From Bradyrhizobium sp. 1(2017) (lineage in GTDB: Bacteria; Pseudomonadota; Alphaproteobacteria; Rhizobiales; Xanthobacteraceae), in NCBI RefSeq assembly GCF_011602485.2, contig NZ_CP050022.2, forward strand, positions 2,996,001 through 3,060,000: a stretch of DNA of 64,000 bases, written 5' to 3'. Position numbers and translations under genes: made by a program. The notes beneath the pieces are model-generated. The model was given only the letters and a program-made list of their open reading frames with translations, was not told the origin of the DNA and searched no databases. Below, in pieces: positions 42,700 through 51,245 of the stretch (position 1 is its first letter; the number at the start of each line of letters is the position of its first letter).

Positions 42700-44133
42700 A
42701 TGTACCCGAAAGTTCAGATGTTCATTGCCGGCGAGTGGACCGACGGCACGTCCGGCAAGTCGGAGGACATCCTCAATCCCGCCACCGGCCAGCCGATCGG
42801 CAAGACCCCGCACGCCTCGAAGGCCGATCTCGACCGCGCGCTGGTGGCCGCCAAATCCGGCTTCGAGGTCTGGCGCAAGATGTCGCCGTTCGACCGCTAC
42901 AAGCTGATGCGCAAGGCCGCCGACATCATCCGCTCGCGCGCCGCCGAGATCGCGCCGGTGATGACGATGGAGCAGGGCAAGCCGGTGGTGGAAGCGCAAG
43001 GCGAGACCATGCTGGCCGGTGACCTCATCGACTGGTTCTCCGAGGAAGCCCGCCGCGCCTATGGCCGCATCGTGCCGCCGCGGATGGGCAATGTCTCCCA
43101 GCTCGTGACCAAGGAGCCGGTCGGCCCGGTCGCGGCCTTCACGCCGTGGAATTTCCCGATCAACCAGGCCGTGCGCAAGATCTCGGCCGCGCTCGCTGCG
43201 GGCTGCTCGATCATCGTCAAGGGCCCGGAAGAAACGCCGGCGAGCTGCATGGAGCTGGTGCGCGCCTATGCGGACGCCGGCATTCCCCCGGGCGTCGTCC
43301 AGCTCGTGTTCGGCGTGCCGTCGGAAGTGTCCGAATATCTCATCCCGCATCCGATCATCCGCAAGATCAGCTTCACCGGCTCGACCGCGGTCGGCAAGCA
43401 CCTGGCCGCGCTCGCCGGCCTGCACATGAAGCGCGTCACCATGGAGCTCGGCGGCCACGCGCCGGCGATCGTGTTCGCGGATGCCGATCTCGACAACGCC
43501 GCAAAAATCCTGTCGGCCAACAAGTTCCGCAACGCCGGCCAGGTCTGCGTCTCGCCGACGCGCTTCCTGGTGCATGAAAGCGTCTACCAGCCCTTCGTCG
43601 ACAAGTTCGTCGCTGCCGCCAAGAGCCTGAAGGTCGGCAATGGCCTCGACAAGGACACCCGCATGGGTCCGCTGGCGAACCCGCGCCGTGTCGACGCCAT
43701 GGAGGGCTTCGTCTCCGACGCGGTCCAGCGCGGCGCCAAGGTGCAGGCCGGCGGCAAGCGGATCGGCAATGAAGGCTTCTTCTTCGAGCCGACCGTGCTG
43801 ACCGACGTGCCGCGCGATGCGCGCATCATGAACGAGGAGCCGTTCGGACCTCTTGCGCCCATCACCTCGTTCCGCAGCTATGACGAGGTGGTGGCGGAAG
43901 CGAACCGCCTGCCTTACGGCCTTGCGGCCTATGCCTACACGACCTCGACCAAGACGATGCAGGCGATCGGCGCCGACGTCGAGAGCGGCATGGTCTCGAT
44001 CAACCATCACGGCCTCGCGCTGCCGGAAGTGCCGTTCGGCGGCATCAAGGATTCCGGTTACGGTTCCGAAGGCGGCCTCGAGGCGATCGAGGGGTATCTC
44101 AACACGAAGTTCGTCACGCAGGCGAGCGCGTAA
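42700..44133 (+). CDS. NAD(P)-dependent aldehyde dehydrogenase, succinate-semialdehyde type
   Basis: Product of 477 aa, ALDH superfamily. Catalytic Cys283 is in Ala-Gly-Gln-Val-Cys, Glu249 is in Met-Glu-Leu-Gly-Gly, and Trp-Asn-Phe-Pro lies near residue 150. The best family match is succinate-semialdehyde / glycolaldehyde-type dehydrogenases (GabD-like); the exact aldehyde cannot be read from sequence. The frame is open upstream to 42580 but AGGAG at 42686-42690 points to ATG 42700. Hairpins on both sides (42533-42551, 44155-44201) suggest a single-gene transcript. Confidence 0.87.
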   Translation: MYPKVQMFIAGEWTDGTSGKSEDILNPATGQPIGKTPHASKADLDRALVAAKSGFEVWRKMSPFDRYKLMRKAADIIRSRAAEIAPVMTMEQGKPVVEAQGETMLAGDLIDWFSEEARRAYGRIVPPRMGNVSQLVTKEPVGPVAAFTPWNFPINQAVRKISAALAAGCSIIVKGPEETPASCMELVRAYADAGIPPGVVQLVFGVPSEVSEYLIPHPIIRKISFTGSTAVGKHLAALAGLHMKRVTMELGGHAPAIVFADADLDNAAKILSANKFRNAGQVCVSPTRFLVHESVYQPFVDKFVAAAKSLKVGNGLDKDTRMGPLANPRRVDAMEGFVSDAVQRGAKVQAGGKRIGNEGFFFEPTVLTDVPRDARIMNEEPFGPLAPITSFRSYDEVVAEANRLPYGLAAYAYTTSTKTMQAIGADVESGMVSINHHGLALPEVPFGGIKDSGYGSEGGLEAIEGYLNTKFVTQASA

Positions 44134-44154
44134 CGCGCAAGAAGAGTGCAGGGC

Positions 44155-44201
44155 GGGTTAGCCTTGCGACTGTGCGCAGCGCAGTCTGCAAAGGCTAACC
44201 C
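44155..44201 (+). terminator. Long imperfect hairpin after the aldehyde dehydrogenase
   Basis: The outer arms GGGTTAGCCTT and AAGGCTAACCC are perfect complements, and the inner parts continue pairing with mismatches. It lies 22 bp after the stop codon. The GGTTAGCC / GGCTAACC arms resemble dispersed intergenic repeats of this bacterial group, so it may also be a repeat element. Confidence 0.5.
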
Positions 44202-44337
44202 TCCCTGCGACGCTGCCGGTGGCCGTGATCGTGGCCCCGCCAGTCCCTTCGCAGGTGCCGGAAGGGCATCCGTCGTCCCTCCGTGATGAGGGTCCGAAGG
44301 AAGCGAAACTCCCGCAATACAAGCCGCGAGAGCGATG

Positions 44338-44357
44338 TGCCGTGTTTGATCACGGCA
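44338..44357. promoter_or_regulatory. Inverted repeat, possible activator site
   Basis: TGCCGTG-N6-CACGGCA, 7-bp perfect arms, centred about 70 bp upstream of the sigma-54 -24 element. This is a usual distance for an enhancer-binding protein site. The regulator is unknown. Confidence 0.4.
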
Positions 44358-44414
44358 ACGTCTCCCAGGATGCGCGACGTCCCAGCCAAATCCCGCTGGC
44401 GAAGGCGGAATTAG

Positions 44415-44430
44415 TGGCATACCATTTGCA
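44415..44430 (+). promoter_or_regulatory. Sigma-54 (RpoN) promoter
   Basis: TGGCATACCATTTGCA matches the consensus TGGCAYR-N4-TTGCW at every defined position (GG at -24, GC at -12). Transcription should start near 44441, about 60 nt ahead of the binding-protein gene. Confidence 0.75.
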
Positions 44431-44502
44431 CGCCAATGGGTTCTGGTTTCACCCGCCCTTGGCCAATGATGGCCGGCATCACGGCAATAGTGGGAGGACT
44501 TC

Positions 44503-46107
44503 ATGGATCGCAGGACCGTATTGAAGGGACTGGCCGGCGCGAGCAGTCTGGCGTTGACGGGCGGCCTCTCGGCGCCTGCGCTGTCGCAAGGCGCTTCCGC
44601 GCGCACGCTGCGTTTCGTGCCTCAGGCCAACCTTGCCAATTTCGATCCGATCTGGGGCACCCAATATGTCGTGCGCAATGCCGCCGCGATGGTCTGGGAC
44701 ACGCTCTACGGCATCGACGCGCAGCTGCAGCCGCAGCGGCAGATGGTCGAGTCCGAGGAGACCTCCGACGACGGCAAGACCTGGACGTTCAAGCTGCGCC
44801 CGGGCCTCAAATTCCACGACGGCGAGCCGGTGCTGGCCAAGGACGTCGTTGCGAGCCTGTCGCGCTGGGCCGCGCGCGATCCGATGGGCCTGATGATCAT
44901 CCCGATCCAGCAGGAATTGACCGCTGTCGACGACCGCACCTTCAAATGGGTCTTGAAGCAGCCTTTCCCGAAAATGCTCTACGCGCTGGCCAAGAACAAC
45001 GCGCCGTGCTCGTTCATCATGCCCGAGCGCATCGCCAAGACCGATCCCTTCAAGCAGATCACCGAATATGTCGGCTCGGGTCCGATGAAGTTCGCCAAGG
45101 GCGAGTGGGTGCCCGGCGCCAAGGCCGTGTTCGAGAAGTTCGCCGACTACGTCCCGCGGCAGGAGAAGGCATCCTGGCTCGCCGGCGGCAAGCAGATCAT
45201 GGTCGATCGCGTGGAATGGATCGTGATGCCGGACCCGGCGACCGCCGCGGCCGCATTGCAGAACGGCGAGGTCGACTGGTGGGAGAACCCGATCGCCGAT
45301 CTCGTGCCCGTGCTGAAGAAGAACAAGAACATCAGCGTCGATATCGGCGATCCCCTCGGCAATATCGGCTCGTTCCGCATGAACCACCTGTTCGCGCCGT
45401 TCAACGACGTGCGGGCGCGGCGCGCGGTGCTGATGGCGCTCAGCCAGGAAGACTATATGCGCGCGATCGTCGGTGACGACGACGCGTTGTGGAAGTCGCT
45501 GCCCGGCTTCTTCACGCCGGGCACGCCGCTCTACAGCGAGATGGGCGGCGAGATCCTGAAGGGCAAGCGCGACTTCGACGCCGCCAAGAAGCTGCTGGCC
45601 GAGAGCGGCTATTCCGGTCAGCCGGTGACGTGTCTGGTGGCGCAGGACCAGCCGATCACGAAGGCGCAGGGCGACGTCACTGCGGACCTCCTGAAGAAGC
45701 TCGGCATGAATGTCGACTTCATCGCCACCGATTGGGGCACGGTCGGCTCCCGCCGCGCCGCAAAGACGCCGCCGGGACAGGGTGGCTGGAACATGTTCCA
45801 CAGCTGGCACGCCGGCGCCGATTGCATCACGCCTGCCTCCTACACCGCCATTCGCGCCAATGGCGACAAGGCCTGGTTCGGCTGGCCCACCAGCGCCGGC
45901 ACCGAGAAGGAGGTGACATCCTGGTTCGAGGCCAAGAGCCTCGACGAGGAGAAGGCCGCGGTCGGTCGCCTCAACAAGGCCGCGCTCGACGACGTCGTCT
46001 ATGCGCCGACCGGTTTCTTCCTGACCTACACGGCCTGGCGCAAGAACATTTCGGGCATCGCCAAGGGGCCGCTGCCGTTCTTCTGGGGGGTGTCGAAGTC
46101 CGCATGA
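44503..46107 (+). CDS. Peptide-type ABC transporter substrate-binding protein (SBP_bac_5)
   Basis: Product of 534 aa. The N-terminus Met-Asp-Arg-Arg-Thr-Val-Leu-Lys followed by a hydrophobic stretch and Ala-Leu-Ser-Gln looks like a Tat signal. The mature part has the family features Leu-Arg-Pro-Gly-Leu-Lys-Phe-His-Asp-Gly-Glu-Pro and Arg-Arg-Ala-Val-Leu-Met-Ala-Leu. It binds the solute, probably a peptide or other small amphipathic compound, in the periplasm. First gene of a five-gene operon with two permeases and two ATPases. It follows a sigma-54 promoter, so nitrogen- or stress-dependent expression is likely. GGGAGG precedes the ATG. Confidence 0.92.
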   Translation: MDRRTVLKGLAGASSLALTGGLSAPALSQGASARTLRFVPQANLANFDPIWGTQYVVRNAAAMVWDTLYGIDAQLQPQRQMVESEETSDDGKTWTFKLRPGLKFHDGEPVLAKDVVASLSRWAARDPMGLMIIPIQQELTAVDDRTFKWVLKQPFPKMLYALAKNNAPCSFIMPERIAKTDPFKQITEYVGSGPMKFAKGEWVPGAKAVFEKFADYVPRQEKASWLAGGKQIMVDRVEWIVMPDPATAAAALQNGEVDWWENPIADLVPVLKKNKNISVDIGDPLGNIGSFRMNHLFAPFNDVRARRAVLMALSQEDYMRAIVGDDDALWKSLPGFFTPGTPLYSEMGGEILKGKRDFDAAKKLLAESGYSGQPVTCLVAQDQPITKAQGDVTADLLKKLGMNVDFIATDWGTVGSRRAAKTPPGQGGWNMFHSWHAGADCITPASYTAIRANGDKAWFGWPTSAGTEKEVTSWFEAKSLDEEKAAVGRLNKAALDDVVYAPTGFFLTYTAWRKNISGIAKGPLPFFWGVSKSA

Positions 46108-46124
46108 TCGCGCGCTGAAGCCAG

Positions 46125-47066
46125 ATGCTCTCCTACATCCTCCGTCGCATCGTCGCGACCTTGCCGGTGATGGCGATCGTCGCGCTGTTCGTGTTCAGCC
46201 TGCTCTACATCGCGCCGGGTGATCCCGCCGTGGTGATCGCGGGCGACCAGGCGAGCCCGGAGGATGTGGAGCGCATCCGCCAGAGCCTCGGTCTCGACCG
46301 TCCGTTCCTGGTCCAGTTCGGCAGCTGGGTCTGGCGCATCCTGCACGGCGATCTCGGCACCTCGATCTTCACCAACCTTCCGGTGTCGGCGATGATCGGC
46401 CAGCGGCTGGGACCGACGCTGTCGCTGATGACCATCACGCTGCTGCTCACGATCGTGGTCGCGGTGCCGCTCGGCGTGGTGGCGGCGTGGAAGGCCGGCA
46501 GCCTGATCGACCGCGTCATCATGGGCTTTGCCGTGTTCGGCTTCTCATTGCCCGTCTTCGTGGTCGGCTACATGCTGGCCTACATCTTCGCGCTCGAGCT
46601 GGAATGGCTTCCGGTGCAGGGCTATACGCCGCTCAGCTCGGGCTTCTGGCCATGGCTGGAGAATCTGATCCTGCCGGCGATCGCGCTCGGCTGCGTCTAT
46701 ATCGCGCTTGTCGCGCGCATCACCCGCGCCGCCATGCTCGAAGTGTTGCAGCAGGATTATATCCGCACCGCGCGGGCGAAGGGGCTCGGGCAGGGCGGCA
46801 TCCTGTTCATTCACGCGCTCAAGAATGCGGCGGTGCCGATCGTGACCGTGATCGGGATCGGCATCGCGCTCCTGATCGGCGGCGCGGTGGTCACCGAAAG
46901 CGTGTTCGCGATCCCCGGCCTCGGCCGGCTCACGATCGATGCGATCCTGCGCCGCGACTATCCCGTGATCCAGGGCATCGTGCTGCTGTTCAGCTTCGTC
47001 TACGTCCTCGTCAATCTGATGATCGACGTCATCTACACGCTCGTCGACCCGAGGATCCGCTATTGA
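46125..47066 (+). CDS. Peptide-type ABC transporter permease (DppB/OppB-like)
   Basis: Product of 313 aa. It begins Met-Leu-Ser-Tyr-Ile-Leu-Arg-Arg with a first membrane helix, has a periplasmic loop and about five further helices, and carries the permease EAA-like loop around Arg-Thr-Ala-Arg-Ala-Lys-Gly-Leu. Length and layout are those of DppB/OppB. It lies 17 bp after the binding-protein gene and overlaps the next permease start by 4 bp. Confidence 0.93.
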   Translation: MLSYILRRIVATLPVMAIVALFVFSLLYIAPGDPAVVIAGDQASPEDVERIRQSLGLDRPFLVQFGSWVWRILHGDLGTSIFTNLPVSAMIGQRLGPTLSLMTITLLLTIVVAVPLGVVAAWKAGSLIDRVIMGFAVFGFSLPVFVVGYMLAYIFALELEWLPVQGYTPLSSGFWPWLENLILPAIALGCVYIALVARITRAAMLEVLQQDYIRTARAKGLGQGGILFIHALKNAAVPIVTVIGIGIALLIGGAVVTESVFAIPGLGRLTIDAILRRDYPVIQGIVLLFSFVYVLVNLMIDVIYTLVDPRIRY

Positions 47067-47986
47067 CCGATACGACCGTCAATCCGCAATCGCTCCCGGC
47101 CGGTCTCGTCGTCGCGCCGCAGCTGCCTGAGATCCTCCGCCCGGTCACGATCCGGCGCGGCTTCGTCGGGCTCCTGCGCGGACATCCCACCGTTGCGATT
47201 GGTGGCGCGTTGTTGCTCACACTGGTCCTGATCGCGATCTTCGCGCCTTATCTCGGGACGGTCGATCCGACGGCACTCGCGCCCGCCAAGCGCACGCGGG
47301 CGCCATCGGCCGCTTTCTGGTTCGGCACCGACGTGCTCGGCCGCGACATCTATTCGCGCGTGCTGTTTGGCGCGCGGGTCTCGCTCACGGTCGGGCTGTC
47401 GGTTGCGATCTTTGCATCTGTCGCGGGCCTCGCCATCGGCATGGTCTCCGGCTTCATCCGCTGGGCCGACGGCATCCTGATGCGGTTCATGGACGGACTG
47501 ATGTCGATCCCGCCGATCCTGCTTGCGATCGCGCTGATGGCGCTGACCCGCGGCAGCGTCGGCAACGTCATCCTCGCCATCACCATCGCGGAGATTCCGC
47601 GTGTCTCGCGCCTCGTCCGCAGCGTCGTGCTGTCGCTGCGCGAGCAGCCCTATGTGGACGCGGCGGTCGCCTGCGGCACGCGTACGCCGATGATCATTTT
47701 GCGCCACATCCTGCCCAACACGGTGGCGCCGATGCTGGTGCAGGCGACCTATATCTGCGCCAGCGCCATGATCACGGAGGCGATCCTGTCTTTCATCGGC
47801 GCGGGCACGCCGCCGACCATTCCGTCCTGGGGCAACATCATGGCCGAGGGCCGCGCGCTGTGGCAGGTCAAGCCCTACATCGTGTTTTTCCCGGCGGCGT
47901 TCCTTTCGGTCACCGTGCTTGCGGTGAACCTGCTCGGCGACGGCCTTCGCGATGCGCTCGATCCGCGCATGGCCAAGAGCCTGTGA
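47063..47986 (+). CDS. Peptide-type ABC transporter permease (DppC/OppC-like)
   Basis: Product of 307 aa. The conserved [10 protein letters not shown] segment near residue 92 and the C-terminal EAA-type loop (Val-Ala-Cys-Gly-Thr-Arg) identify the DppC/OppC family; about six membrane helices. No ATG or GTG fits the 5' end; a TTG at 47063 overlaps the previous stop (TTGA) and gives the usual N-terminal cytoplasmic tail. The longer frame open from 46487 is a shadow of the upstream permease. Confidence 0.92.
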   Translation: MTDTTVNPQSLPAGLVVAPQLPEILRPVTIRRGFVGLLRGHPTVAIGGALLLTLVLIAIFAPYLGTVDPTALAPAKRTRAPSAAFWFGTDVLGRDIYSRVLFGARVSLTVGLSVAIFASVAGLAIGMVSGFIRWADGILMRFMDGLMSIPPILLAIALMALTRGSVGNVILAITIAEIPRVSRLVRSVVLSLREQPYVDAAVACGTRTPMIILRHILPNTVAPMLVQATYICASAMITEAILSFIGAGTPPTIPSWGNIMAEGRALWQVKPYIVFFPAAFLSVTVLAVNLLGDGLRDALDPRMAKSL

Positions 47987-48005
47987 TGTCGCGAGGCTGA
48001 TCACG

Positions 48006-48995
48006 ATGGCGCTGCTCGAAGTCGAGAACCTCCAGACCCATTTCCGCACCCCCGGCGGCATCAACCGCGCGGTCGACGGCGTGTCCTTCCACGTCAACGA
48101 GGGCGAGACGCTGGCGATCGTCGGTGAGTCCGGTTGCGGCAAGTCGGTGACGTCGATGTCGCTGATGCGGCTGATTCCGGAGCCGCCGGGCAGGATCGCC
48201 GGTGCGATCCGCTTTGCGGGCAGGGACCTCCTGCGGCTCTCCGATCGCGAGATGCGCGCGATCCGCGGCAACGACATCTCGATGATCTTCCAGGAGCCGA
48301 TGACGAGCCTGAACCCGGTGCTCACCGTCGGCCGCCAGATCCGCGAGACCCTGATGATCCATCAGGGCCTCGACAAGCAGGCCGCCGAGGCGCACGCCGT
48401 CGAGATGCTGACGCTGGTCGGCATTCCCGAGCCGAAGCGCCGCGTGCGCGAATATCCGCATCAGCTCTCCGGTGGCATGCGCCAGCGTGTCATGATCGCG
48501 ATCGCGCTCGCCTGCAACCCGAAGCTCCTGATTGCGGACGAGCCGACCACGGCGCTCGACGTGACGATCCAGGCGCAGATCCTCAAGCTGATGCTGGATC
48601 TGAAGCGCCGGGTCGGCGCCGCCATCATCCTGATCACCCACGATCTCGGCGTCGTCGCCGAAATCGCCGAACGCGTCATGGTGATGTATGCCGGCCGCAA
48701 GGTCGAGGAGGCGCCGGTGGCCGAGCTGTTCCGCTCGCCGCGCCATCCCTATACGCAAGGCCTGCTCGGCGCGGTGCCGAAGCTTGGCTCCTCGCTGGCC
48801 GGAACGGCGACGCGGCTCGCCGAGATTCCCGGGCAAGTGCCTGACTTGCGCAAGCCCATCGCCGGCTGCGTCTTCGCCGGCCGCTGCGCGCGTGCGACCG
48901 ATCTGTGCCGGCAATATGCGCCGGGGCTCGAAGAGAAAGGGGCCCGTCACATCGCGGCCTGCCATTATGCGGCCAAGGGAGCCGTCGCGGCATGA
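48006..48995 (+). CDS. Peptide-type ABC transporter ATP-binding protein (DppD-like)
   Basis: Product of 329 aa. Walker A Gly-Glu-Ser-Gly-Cys-Gly-Lys-Ser at 40-47; Q-loop in [10 protein letters not shown]; signature Leu-Ser-Gly-Gly-Met-Arg-Gln-Arg; Walker B Leu-Leu-Ile-Ala-Asp-Glu-Pro. The C-terminal oligopeptide/dipeptide extension has spaced cysteines (Gly-Cys-Val-Phe-Ala-Gly-Arg-Cys ... Cys ... Ala-Cys-His) as in DppD proteins. It starts 19 bp after the permease gene and overlaps the second ATPase by 4 bp. Confidence 0.94.
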   Translation: MALLEVENLQTHFRTPGGINRAVDGVSFHVNEGETLAIVGESGCGKSVTSMSLMRLIPEPPGRIAGAIRFAGRDLLRLSDREMRAIRGNDISMIFQEPMTSLNPVLTVGRQIRETLMIHQGLDKQAAEAHAVEMLTLVGIPEPKRRVREYPHQLSGGMRQRVMIAIALACNPKLLIADEPTTALDVTIQAQILKLMLDLKRRVGAAIILITHDLGVVAEIAERVMVMYAGRKVEEAPVAELFRSPRHPYTQGLLGAVPKLGSSLAGTATRLAEIPGQVPDLRKPIAGCVFAGRCARATDLCRQYAPGLEEKGARHIAACHYAAKGAVAA

Positions 48996-49981
48996 GTCCT
49001 CCGCTGCTCCAGGTCAACGACCTCAAGAAGCATTTTCCGGTCAAGAGCGGCCTGTTCGGCCGCAAGTCCGAACGGGTTTACGCCGTCGACGGCGTGTCGT
49101 TCGAGATCGCGCGCGGCGAGACGCTGTCGCTGGTCGGCGAGTCCGGCTGCGGCAAGTCGACGGTCGGGCGCGCCATCCTGCGGCTGTTCGACATCACCGC
49201 GGGGCAGGTGATCCTCGACGGCCAGCGGATCGACGACGCCGCGCCGAGCACGATGCGCCAGATGCGCCGCCGTGTGCAGGTGGTGTTCCAGGATCCGTTC
49301 TCGAGCCTTAATCCGCGGATGCGCGTGCGCGACATCCTGGCCGAGCCGATCCGCAATTTCGGCCTCGCCAAATCGGCGGAAGACCTCGAGGTCCGCGTCA
49401 CGGCGCTGATGGACACCGTGCGCCTGCCGCGCGAGGCGCTCAATCGCCGGCCGCACGAGTTCTCCGGCGGGCAGCGTCAGCGCATCGGGATCGCGCGGGC
49501 GCTTGCGGCCGAGCCCGAGCTGATCGTCTGCGACGAGGCGGTCTCCGCGCTCGACGTCTCGGTCAAGGCGCAGATCGTCAACCTGCTCCAGGACCTCCAG
49601 CGCGAGTTCGGCCTCGCGCTGCTGTTCATCAGCCACGATCTCGCGATCGTCGAGCACATGACCCACCGCGTCGCGGTGATGTATCTCGGCAAGATCGTCG
49701 AGGTCGCCCCGCGCCGCGAGATCTTTGCGGCACCGAGGCATCCCTACACCAGGGCGTTGCTGTCGGCGGTGCCGCTGCCAGAGCCCGGCGCCCAGCGCAA
49801 TCCCATCATCCTCAAGGGCGACGTGCCGAGCCCGATCAATCCGCCGAAGGGATGTCGCTTCCACACCCGCTGCCCGCTCGTCTTCGATCGCTGCCGCAGC
49901 GAGGAGCCGACGCTGCGATCGGTCGGACCGGAGCAATGGGTGGCCTGCCATCTCGAAGACGCTGCGCCGGCGACGGCTTGA
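48992..49981 (+). CDS. Peptide-type ABC transporter ATP-binding protein (DppF/OppF-like)
   Basis: Product of 329 aa. Walker A at 49-56, Q-loop [10 protein letters not shown], signature Phe-Ser-Gly-Gly-Gln-Arg-Gln-Arg, Walker B Leu-Ile-Val-Cys-Asp-Glu-Ala, and the C-terminal cysteine-containing extension (Cys-Arg-Phe-His-Thr-Arg-Cys-Pro). The insertion Lys-Ser-Gly-Leu-Phe-Gly-Arg before the Walker A is typical of DppF/OppF. ATG overlaps the DppD-like stop. It completes the importer and ends 28 bp from the convergent branched-chain-type binding-protein gene. Confidence 0.94.
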   Translation: MSPPLLQVNDLKKHFPVKSGLFGRKSERVYAVDGVSFEIARGETLSLVGESGCGKSTVGRAILRLFDITAGQVILDGQRIDDAAPSTMRQMRRRVQVVFQDPFSSLNPRMRVRDILAEPIRNFGLAKSAEDLEVRVTALMDTVRLPREALNRRPHEFSGGQRQRIGIARALAAEPELIVCDEAVSALDVSVKAQIVNLLQDLQREFGLALLFISHDLAIVEHMTHRVAVMYLGKIVEVAPRREIFAAPRHPYTRALLSAVPLPEPGAQRNPIILKGDVPSPINPPKGCRFHTRCPLVFDRCRSEEPTLRSVGPEQWVACHLEDAAPATA

Positions 49982-50009
49982 ACAGCCGCCGCCGCGCGCT
50001 GGTCCGGAC

Positions 50010-51218
50010 CTACTCCACGGTCACGGCCGTGACCTGGACCCAGTCATTGCCGTCGAACTTCTGCACCACCAGCCGCTTGAACGGCACGTAATTGTCCGGC
50101 GTCGTATTGTAGGTGGTGCCGGGCAGCAGCGAGGGCGCAGCCACGTTGTTCAGATGCGTGGCCTGATACAGCAGGTTCTCGCGCGTCAGATTGTCTCCGC
50201 AGCCCTCGATGATCTTCCCCATGATGTAAGCGAACGAGTAGACGGCAAAGCCGATCTCGTTCTTGGGATCCTCGTTTGGAAGATACTTCTTCATGAAGGC
50301 TTGATAGGCGACGACATCAGGGTCCTCAGCCCATTTCGGGCTCGACACCTGCTTGTAGGGCGTTGCCGCGATGATGCCGGTGACGGAATCGAAGCCGGCG
50401 GCCTCGAGGAATTGCCGGCCGACCGACGGGCTGACGACGAGCTGCAGCGGCTTCCAGTCGAGCTCATAGGCCTTCTTCATCGATTGCGAGGCAGCCTTGC
50501 CGAGCGAGACGTTGAAGAAGACGTCGGCGCCCGAAGATTTGAGCTGTGCGACCTGCGAATCCATCGTGGGATCGGTCAGCTCGTAGGTGACTTCCTTGAC
50601 GATCATGGTGGAGGCCTTGTCGCCGAGGCCCTTCTTGAACCCGGAGACGTAGTCGCGGCCGAAATCGTCGTTCTGCATGAGGATCGCGACCTTCGCGTCC
50701 GGCTTCACCGACAGCAGGTACTTCGCGAGGATCTCGCCCTCGGTGCCGTAGAGATGGAACGCCGGCGTCGACCATTTGAACGCCTTCGGCTGATTCCATT
50801 TGTTGGCGCCGGTCGAAACCAGCAATTGCGGGATGCCTTTGCTGTTGAGGTACTTCTGCACGGAGGATTGCGCGGCGGTGCCGGACGAGCCGAACAGCGC
50901 GAGCACGCCGTCGCTCTCGACCAGCTTGCGGGTCTGCTCGACGGTCTTGGGCGGCGAGAACGCATCGTCGAGCGAAATCAGATTGATCTTGCGGCCGTTG
51001 ATGCCGCCCTTCTCCTCGTTGAGCATTTTGAAATAGGCGACTTCGGTGCGGCCTTGGATGCCGTGGATCGACAGCGGGCCGCTATAGGGCATGGTCTGGC
51101 CGAGCTTGACTTCGGTGTCCGAGGCGCCTTCGTCGTATTTCTTTTCAGCGGCAGTGGCGCTTGTCGCAAAGAGGAGCCCGGCGGACAAGGCCGCGATCGC
51201 CGACAACAGTCTCTTCAT
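50010..51218 (-). CDS. Branched-chain amino acid type ABC substrate-binding protein (LivJ-like), orphan
   Basis: Product of 402 aa. A clear Sec signal peptide (Met-Lys-Arg-Leu-Leu ... Ala-Thr-Ala-Ala-Glu) is followed by a periplasmic binding protein of the Leu/Ile/Val family, e.g. Gly-Gly-Ile-Asn-Gly-Arg-Lys-Ile and Phe-Gly-Ser-Ser-Gly-Thr. Rhizobial members bind many carboxylates and aromatic acids. No LivH/M/G/F genes are in the window. It sits 27 bp after an acyl-CoA ligase gene, so an organic acid ligand is plausible. GGGAGG ribosome-binding site ahead of ATG. Confidence 0.9.
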   Translation of the reverse strand: MKRLLSAIAALSAGLLFATSATAAEKKYDEGASDTEVKLGQTMPYSGPLSIHGIQGRTEVAYFKMLNEEKGGINGRKINLISLDDAFSPPKTVEQTRKLVESDGVLALFGSSGTAAQSSVQKYLNSKGIPQLLVSTGANKWNQPKAFKWSTPAFHLYGTEGEILAKYLLSVKPDAKVAILMQNDDFGRDYVSGFKKGLGDKASTMIVKEVTYELTDPTMDSQVAQLKSSGADVFFNVSLGKAASQSMKKAYELDWKPLQLVVSPSVGRQFLEAAGFDSVTGIIAATPYKQVSSPKWAEDPDVVAYQAFMKKYLPNEDPKNEIGFAVYSFAYIMGKIIEGCGDNLTRENLLYQATHLNNVAAPSLLPGTTYNTTPDNYVPFKRLVVQKFDGNDWVQVTAVTVE

Positions 51219-51245
51219 TTCATCCTCCCGATCTTGTTTTGTTAT

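Noticed and set aside
44219..44524. Plus-strand frame of 101 codons in the spacer before the peptide importer
   Set aside because: Composition is not protein-like and it runs over the sigma-54 promoter and into the SBP gene in another frame; no clear ribosome-binding site.
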